NCBI GenBank assembly: GCA_037176885.1
Contig: JAWWNJ010000132.1
Location: 248,001-312,000, forward strand
DNA: 64,000 bases
Direction of reading: 5' to 3'
DNA from: Favolaschia claudopus
Taxonomy: Eukaryota > Basidiomycota > Agaricomycetes > Agaricales > Mycenaceae
Shown here: in pieces, positions 57,813 to 64,000 of the stretch
How positions within the stretch are numbered: position 1 is the stretch's first letter
How the letters are laid out: each line of letters begins with the position of its first letter
Program-made: the position numbers and the translations under genes
The notes under the pieces: model-generated
Database searches by the model: none
Told to the model about the DNA's origin: nothing
What the model saw: the letters and a program-made list of their open reading frames with translations, nothing else

Positions 57813-59376
57813 ATCGTCGCGTGTGAACGGAGGGGGCCATCAGGAAAAACCCTCTGGGCCGTAGATCGCCGGTCAATTTGATAGCCGGAATTAGCCTGGA
57901 TAGCCGGCGTAGCTTGGCGGACCATTTGATAGTTGGCTGTAGAAGCGGTAGTTACGCGCCAAACTTTCATAGCACTATGTGCTCGCAAGCGTCAGAACTG
58001 TAGTTCTATACAAAGTACACCAGCATCTATCTTACATTTATTACAGAGCATAGGAATGCGGTTCACAATACCAAACAGCAGCAGCAACTTGCCATCCTCA
58101 CGAATCCTCCAGACTCCCTTCACACTTCCTACGCTTGATATTACTATTAGCGACGACAGCGTCCAGGCAGAAATAGACGGCGGGGTTTGCAAAGTCGGAA
58201 GTGTGGGAAATGAGGGCTATGCCGCGCAGCAGCCAACTTGTCGACCATGTTGAGTGTTCATACGAAGGGGAAAGCGGAAGACAATCGAGGGTTCAAAGGA
58301 GGTTATGGAGGGGAAGGGGCAGGCTGAGGAATGGGACGAAAAATGACAAGTCCACGCGCACGTGTCAGATTGCGTGCTTTGTTTATGATGTTCCATCATA
58401 TTCCGCTGTCAACGACGTGGCAACTCGAACCATCTTGTCTTCTCCCACCATCCCCCGCCGTCGCCGTCAGCGTCCTCCACCCTCGTCGCTCATCTCACAC
58501 ACTCTCGCAACGACCCTTGCAAGCACTTCAAGCACTCAGACATCCCCTTATGCTGTCAACCTCAATTCAACGAGCCCGCCCTGCAACTGCCCCAAGCCCT
58601 CAGCAACGTTCCCCTCCTTCCTCGACGTTGCCTGCGCGGCTCTGCAGCTGGTACCCGTCGCTAGCTTCCCCAAATATTCTTCCAAGCTGTTCCCTCACGG
58701 TGCTTTTGTCACATTCGTCAAGTCCTTCGGTCAAGCCCGCCATCGAAACATGCAAGATCTGGCCCGCACAGGCCCTCTCAAGTCTTTTTCTTCCATCAAG
58801 TACACCCTCCGCAAGATCCAGCCTTGCAAAATTTGGCTCCGCAAGATCTGCCGCCTCGTAAATCTCGGAAGCCGGTCAAGTCGAAGCCTTCAAAATTCAA
58901 ATATATTTCGTCAACGATTTTTTCCTCTTCCAGTGCATTGAGACACAGCGGGTGTCGAAGTGTTCCAATCTTCCGGTACGCAGTCTCACTCTCTAGCCTT
59001 ACACTGACTGACGTTGTTCTTGCTTCACACCCTTCGTGCCGCACTCGCGCTGCTCACATCTCCACTCCTACCCCTTCCTTTCCCTGTCCCCCAGCCTCTT
59101 TGCTTCTAGCTGCCGATGCTGCATTCGCCGTCCACGCTTACACACGACATCTTTGCCCCCTTTCGTTGTAATTACGGTTTCTTCTGTAACATTGTTACTG
59201 TTTAATGAATTTTTATTCACTATCTACTTGGGGAGGTGGTGAGCTATACATGAGTACCTAGAACTATGTCAAGCTACATGGGCTACTGCACTACAGAACT
59301 ACTGTGCTATGACATGCTACAGCCGAGCTACAGCATGCTATATAATTTGAGTGACAGCTATATTTTGGGGGTTAAG
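57813..59376. other. Intergenic, no gene supported
   Basis: Overlapping plus-strand frames at 58200-58940 are Ser/Pro/Leu-rich in all phases and show no conserved pattern. A CTA/GCTACA-rich repetitive patch lies at 59245-59345. Confidence 0.4.
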
Positions 59377-60360
59377 CTACGCGACTACAATCGCTATCCG
59401 AGCTATGTATGGCTTCATAGGCTGCTGTTTTTTTCCTGATGGCGTGCCAGAGGAGGACGAATCTGATGCAAGCTGGTCAACCTCTTCCTCCATGTCGAAA
59501 GAGGTATCCGCCGACGCGAGGGCGATTTGCTCCACTGCGTCCATCTCGATTTCCAGCTCATCAGAGGGGAGTTGTGCGAAAGCGGCGGAGTTCTGCGAGT
59601 TCTGCGGCTGTGGCGCGCCAGGGTCCGAATGGAAAAGGTAGGAGGAATTGTCGCTGTCAGAAGCGGGAGATGACGGATCCATAACGTAATCGTCGCCAAA
59701 GGCCGGTGAATCAGGACGTGCCGAATCCATGACGTAGTCGCCGCCAAAAGCCGGTGAAACTGGGCGGGATGGGATGGAAGGCGCATCCATGTCGGAGATG
59801 AATGGTTCTGGTAGAGGAAGTTCGCCAGGGAGGGGAGAGGGAGGAGCATAGACGTAATCGCCGCCAAAAGCCGGTGAAACACAACGCGACTCCGAAAGAA
59901 CAGCGATATCGGGCACAAATGGTTCGGGAAGAGGGAGTTCGCCGGGAAGGGGAGTGAGCGGAGCATCAAATAGCTCGTACATCAATGTACCGGGTGAGGG
60001 AGGTATCGGAGTAAGAGGAGCATTGAAAACCTCCTGCATCAATGTCGCGGGGGACGGAGGATCTTCACTTTCGGCATCGTGTCCGGATGAGGAGAAAGCT
60101 TGCTCCGTTGCCTGCTGAGCAGTAATCTGGAGGACAATTGCGTGTTAGTTGCGGGAAAGGAATAAACAATGACAATAAAATTTTACCTCGCCTCGGTAGA
60201 CCTTGTTTTCTGCTTCCTCCTTGATCAACTCGCCGCTGCGCTTGATGAGACGGTCGGCCAACACACGAATGGTTTTGCTGCGAACAGGCATGCCGAGCGA
60301 ATGGCGAAGGAACCGAAATTTGGTGACGGGGCGTCCAGGGCGACTCGGAGCGGCGTCCAT
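59377..60360 (-). CDS. Proline-rich repeat protein, unknown function
   Basis: Two exons, 60360-60187 and 60126-59377, in exact phase; 307 residues. The N-terminal exon is basic and helical (KFRFLRHSLGMPVRSKTIRV, LIKRSGELIKEEAENKVYRG). The second exon holds degenerate repeats: PPSPxTLMxEVFNAPLTPIP and its variant ELFDAPLTPLPGELPLPEPF, then PLPGELPLPEPF again, each block followed by SPAFGGDYV, which recurs three times (last as SPAFGDDYV). It ends with an acidic segment. No signal peptide or membrane segment. Repeats rich in P/E/L with fixed aromatic positions suggest a binding or scaffold protein; function unknown. Confidence 0.55.
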
Positions 60361-61915
60361 GAGTACAGAATTGTTGACGGGTACAGGGAAAAGTAAGAGT
60401 CTGAGACGGGAAGTTCTCGAGAGAAGGTCGGGCGAAATTATAACCGTTTTAAGGGAGGATCCCGCTTACCAAACGACACATGGTATCTATGCAAGGCCAA
60501 GTGGTTGACTGTGTCCATCTTGGAAGGTTCTGTGCACATTCACATTTCGCTTCGAAAAAGGCTGGGTTGCCGGATGAGCGCGTGGGGGTAGGATGTCGGT
60601 TTTCCGTCCGTTAGCGAGATTGCGATTCGGGTTTTCGTCCCTTTTCGTCTGGCTCAAACGCTCGAGATGATAGATTCACGAAAATGTCCTGGAAACCGTG
60701 AATACAAAATCAACCGAGTAGAATTTCGATGTGTAAGCGTACCGATAGACTGGGCTGCGGTCGTACGGATCTTCGCGACCTCCTCCCTGTGAGATATCGC
60801 GTCAAAACACGAAAGGAACTGCAAAGTTCGCATACCTCAAATTACGTCAGAGATCGAAATTTGAAAACAGAAACGGCGCGTGATATTGAAGATCATACGG
60901 CCCGAATCTGTACCCGCCACGAAATTGAATCCTTTTAGCTTCCATGGATTATAAAATTGTGTGGACACTCTACAGTTTATGCACCGTGAAGCATCCCATG
61001 TTTGGGATCCTCATCTGTTCACTGCGTGAAATGCAGTTCTGGAAACGGAAAACCAACTTTGATCTGACCTTGACGCCTACCAAATCAAGCAAAGCGGCTC
61101 GCACGCTCCGTCAAACCGGGACCCTTTGGAATTTAGACTTTCCGCCTGAGTACCGGCCTGCGAAGAGACCCTAAACAATGGATCCGAGTATAGAATCATA
61201 GGACTGACCTTGGCGCATTATTACAAAGAAGTGAGAGCTGGGCATGTCGGCGACAAAAAATCAAGTTCGTCAAAAGGCTGCACATTCTGCACTGATGCCA
61301 TGCACCATGGGATCAGCTAGCATGGCAATGAGCGGCGAGTACTGACCTAGAACAAATTCACCCCGTAGAAACCAGGGGGAACGGCGGGGACGCGTCAGCA
61401 TTAAGTCGACGCAGAAGAATTGGGATACTTAGTTGCCCCTTGATTGCTGCGATCCGCCCTTCCCCACTGAATTGGAGCTGTGATAATGAGTCACACAAAC
61501 CGTCCGAGTTCCATGTGGGATTCGTATATGTCAGCCAAAAGTCCGAGCGTACGGATGAGTGTGGTGGGCTTGGATCCAGTACCCCGTGAGATATTTTTTT
61601 CAGTGTTCGCAGAACCTCATGAGGACGCCAGCGGGCGGGGTCTCGGCTGCAGTGTAGATGGGGTGTTGCTCAGTAGATACGCGCATGTTGAATTGCATTT
61701 GGGACAGTTTCAGAAGAAGGAAAGACGAAAGAAACACCGAGAAAAGGCTTGGGAATACCGATTGAATCTGGAACGAACTAAAGGGAGGAAACGGAGTCAC
61801 AGACTCCTTATTTAAACGTGAACCGACAGACCCCCGAAGTCAAAGTAAAACTTACTCAATAGTGATACGCTGGCTAATTCACCGAATAAACGCAATATAC
61901 TGGGGGGGAAGGAGA
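60361..61915. other. Intergenic, no gene supported
   Basis: Short frames only. A 111-codon plus-strand frame at 61480-61815 is Lys/Arg-rich at its end and may be chance; I see no splice or family support. Confidence 0.4.
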
Positions 61916-62611
61916 ATGTCTCACCCTCAATATCCAGCCAACCTACCGCTCACTCGCAAAACCAGCGAAGGACAGGACGGCGTGAGTCGTGTCGACGAAC
62001 ATTGATTATTTGGCTGACTGTGTTCTGGGTTAGCAGCGGTGGGTTCTCGCGTGGCAGCTACTTACCGCGTCAGCGTCCAAAATAACGTCGTCGGGACCGC
62101 TTTGCGCAACAGAGACCATCGACAAACACCTAGGGAAGAATTAGCGCGTCAACAAGGTAGCCGCACCGTGCTTGAAGTATATGGATGGCGCCAGTCGCGC
62201 GGGCAGCCCCTCGTGCACGAAGACTTGTGGGTAGATGGAAAGGGACCCACCGATCAGATAGCGCGCAAGGAACACCATAAATGCAGCATATGCCACTTCG
62301 TGAAGTCCCACCCCGTCTCGTACGTCAATTTTTGTTCGCTTAACGAATTTCCGCTGGGTCTCAAGGTTATCGTCAGCTATTGTTGCGGGCACAGTCATTG
62401 CTACGTTTGTATACGTCTCTGGCTTGAACGGCGCTGGACCTGCCCAGATTGTATCGCTCCTATGCATCGTGCTCCGTTTCGTCATTGGGGTGAAGAAGCA
62501 TCTATTGCAGCTAATTATCCGGAGTGGAAAGATCCCAGTATAGTCAGATACAGTTGGAAAGGATTGAAGTTTCCCGTCGAGCCAGAGACCGAAGGGCCAG
62601 ACCTTGAGTAG
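61916..62611 (+). CDS. RING-finger protein (C3HC4 type)
   Basis: Four exons, 61916-61981, 62034-62068, 62113-62319, 62377-62611, with all phases matching; 180 residues. The RING starts in exon 3 with HKCSICHFVKSHPVSY, is interrupted by a 57 nt intron, and continues YCCGHSHCYVCIRLWLE...WTCPDC, giving the C-x2-C, C-x-H-x2-C-x2-C and C-x2-C metal ligands of a C3HC4 RING. After it a conserved tail (NYPEWKDPSIVRYSWKGLKFP) is typical of an agaric family. Such proteins are usually E3 ubiquitin ligases; substrate unknown. It is 329 bp upstream of the KDZ element on the same strand. Confidence 0.75.
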
Positions 62612-62939
62612 ATTACCAGAGGAATACCAGTAGCAGTAGCTCGCGTGAGAGTCGCGTTAGGCGATACATGATGTGACGGTGTCACTTGTCACAATCATAT
62701 CACTCTTGCCTCTGGCCTCCGTTCTGCAAATTGTAATCGCCTTCGCTCCCCTCGATTCGTAGCTCAAAATCTTTCGATCCTCTATGCCTTCCATATGGAA
62801 CTGTGCCGCTTACATCTGAAACGTGTGATTTCGTTATTTAAAATGAGGCAGTCTCTGAGCTCGGCCGGTCTTGAATCCCTCCTCTGAGTCCTCTCTTTCC
62901 CGCTTGGCGACAGCGATCTTTGCTCCTTTTCTGACGACC

Positions 62940-64000
62940 ATGATTCGACGCGCTCTTCGCAATAGAAACCGGGTGGATATTGACGATGACTATGGTGGGA
63001 CCGAATTCACGCGGACAGCGGATCGGGGGATCTATCTTTCATACGACGGGGAGCGGCGACAGGAAGAGTTACTAAATGTAGCGCACAAGAAACGACGTCT
63101 CGACCCCTCCAGTCTCAATGATCAGCTCGCACACTGGATTCCCATCCCAGAGGACGACTTCAATGAGGGAGAAGCGCTCGCGCTGCTGCCGGAGAGTACT
63201 GTGTTGGGTAAAAGAAAGACATATATTAGCACAGTGAGTATTTCTGTTTAATTTTTACTTGTTCATGCTCATCGTGGCAGAAAAATCCGATGTCGTTATG
63301 GCGTCCCCTGAAAGGAGAGTTTCTCGCGGAGCTGTTGCGACATGAAGGATTGGGTGATGACACCGCAAATCCTAGCTGTGCTCATTGTGCCGCCCAATTC
63401 AATCCTCGATCTTCCCCTCCCGTTCGCGTATTCAAGTGTTATGAATGCGGCCAGTTTTTACAATGTCTTTCTTGCTGCGTAGCGAATCATGCGCGAACTC
63501 CCTTACATGTCATAAAGGTGCGTATGTCACTCTTGAATCAAGGTTTCACCAATATATTTAACGCAATAGGAATGGAATAGTAATTTCTGGGCACCGTGCA
63601 CGCTGGCAACCCTTGGGCTCGTCTACCAGTTGGGACATGGAGGCTTTCCCTGCCCATTTCCGGACACAACCAAACATCGACTTACAGTAATCGAGGAACC
63701 AGTTATACACGAGATCTGCCTGCGGTACTGTAAATGTTCAAAGTCTGATGACGCCGATAACATTGAACAATTGCTTCGTAACGGATGGTATCCGGCCACC
63801 GTGACGGATCCTGGGACTTGTGCGACATTCCGCACCCTCGAAACGTACCGGTTGTATAGCGTGGTGGGAAATTTGAATGTCCGGGATTTCATGACGTCCA
63901 TTGAGCGCGTCACCGACACCAGCGCAACGTCGGGGATGACGTGGTTACCGGTTAGTGACAGCTGTATGCCGAGTCAATTTCCTTGCCGTTTGATTGATCC
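62940..64000 (+). CDS. KDZ transposase with CxC2 domain, 5' part, runs off the right edge
   Basis: Exons 62940-63233, 63281-63517 and 63570 to about 63950 are in phase with no stop or frameshift. After an acidic/basic N-terminal region (IRRALRNRNRVDIDDDYGG, HKKRRLDPS) comes WRPLKGEFLAELLRHEGLG and the CxC2 cysteine cluster: CAHCAAQF, FKCYECGQFLQCLSCCVANH, PLHVIK. Exon 3 holds WNSNFWAPCTLATLGLVYQL, the GxPCPFP block, VIEEPVIHEICLRYCKC, LLRNGWYPATVTDPGTCATF and LNVRDFMTSIERVTD, as in intact KDZ proteins. A donor-like gttagtg at 63951 ends the readable part. CxC2 is thought to bind zinc and help target or assemble the transposase; the catalytic part lies outside the window. Start chosen at the ATG before IRRAL. 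Confidence 0.8.

Noticed and set aside
58201..58941. Two long overlapping plus-strand frames of 176 and 246 codons
   Set aside because: Both are Ser/Pro/Leu-rich with no conserved pattern, and neither shows codon bias like the neighbouring genes.
59245..59345. CTAC/GCTACAG-rich patch with short palindromes
   Set aside because: It is too short and irregular to distinguish from simple-sequence drift.
61480..61815. 111-codon plus-strand frame with a basic end
   Set aside because: No splice partners, no family motif, and length compatible with chance.
1..64000. CRISPR arrays, operons, ribosome binding sites, prokaryotic phage or IS elements
   Set aside because: The sequence is eukaryotic: intron-split genes throughout, and no regular spacer arrays or prokaryotic signals.
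1..64000. LTR retrotransposon with reverse transcriptase
   Set aside because: Apart from the isolated retropepsin-like domain I saw no reverse transcriptase (YxDD) or integrase pattern and no paired long direct repeats.

Overview
The window is nuclear DNA of a filamentous basidiomycete, most likely an agaric (Agaricomycetes). Three things point there. Nearly every gene is split by short introns of about 45-60 nt with GTRNGY donors, CTAAY-like branch sites and YAG acceptors. The transposon families are typical of that class: KDZ with CxC2 cysteine cluster, Plavaka, and a large MULE-like element. Most other genes belong to multi-copy families of unknown function that I know from agaric genomes. 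No species can be named. Family names given here come from memory of domain motifs, not from a search.

Layout. 0-4.4 kb is mostly non-coding, with a doubtful partial gene at the left edge. 4.45-10.1 kb holds an 11-exon JmjC-like oxygenase gene whose HxD...H metal site is readable but which carries a one-base frameshift. 13.8-15.7 kb has a truncated kinase (-) and a truncated GHKL-ATPase-like gene (+) lying head to head. 16.3-18.5 kb (-) is an unknown agaric family. 18.9-19.4 kb (+) is a small gene with retropepsin-like motifs. 22.1-23.7 kb (-) is another unknown family. 24.05-26.2 kb (-) is a decayed Plavaka transposase. 26.6-30 kb contains coding-like but unresolved + strand sequence. 30.3-36.8 kb is a MULE-like element with inverted repeats at both ends. 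36.8-37.5 kb is an F-box relic. 38.5-39.6 kb is a satellite with a 148-149 bp period. 39.6-41.6 kb (+) is a dead KDZ copy. 43.3-44.8 kb (+) is a dead SGNH esterase. 45.1-46.15 kb is a second tandem array of about 110 bp units.

46.9-57.8 kb differs from the rest: six adjacent genes there have nearly or fully intact, consistently spliced frames. They are an unknown nuclear-looking protein (-), two tandem RNase H1-N/viroplasmin-like proteins (+), a basic charged protein (+), a small acidic/basic protein (-) and a double-stranded beta-helix protein (-). 59.4-60.4 kb (-) encodes a repeat-rich protein, 61.9-62.6 kb (+) a RING-finger protein, and 62.9 kb to the right edge (+) the 5' part of a second, so far undamaged KDZ element.

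Taken together this looks like a repeat-rich accessory region in which dead transposons and host-gene relics surround a small intact gene cluster. Several frames are broken only by one-base changes in homopolymer runs, so the reader should consider sequencing error before accepting all of them as pseudogenes.
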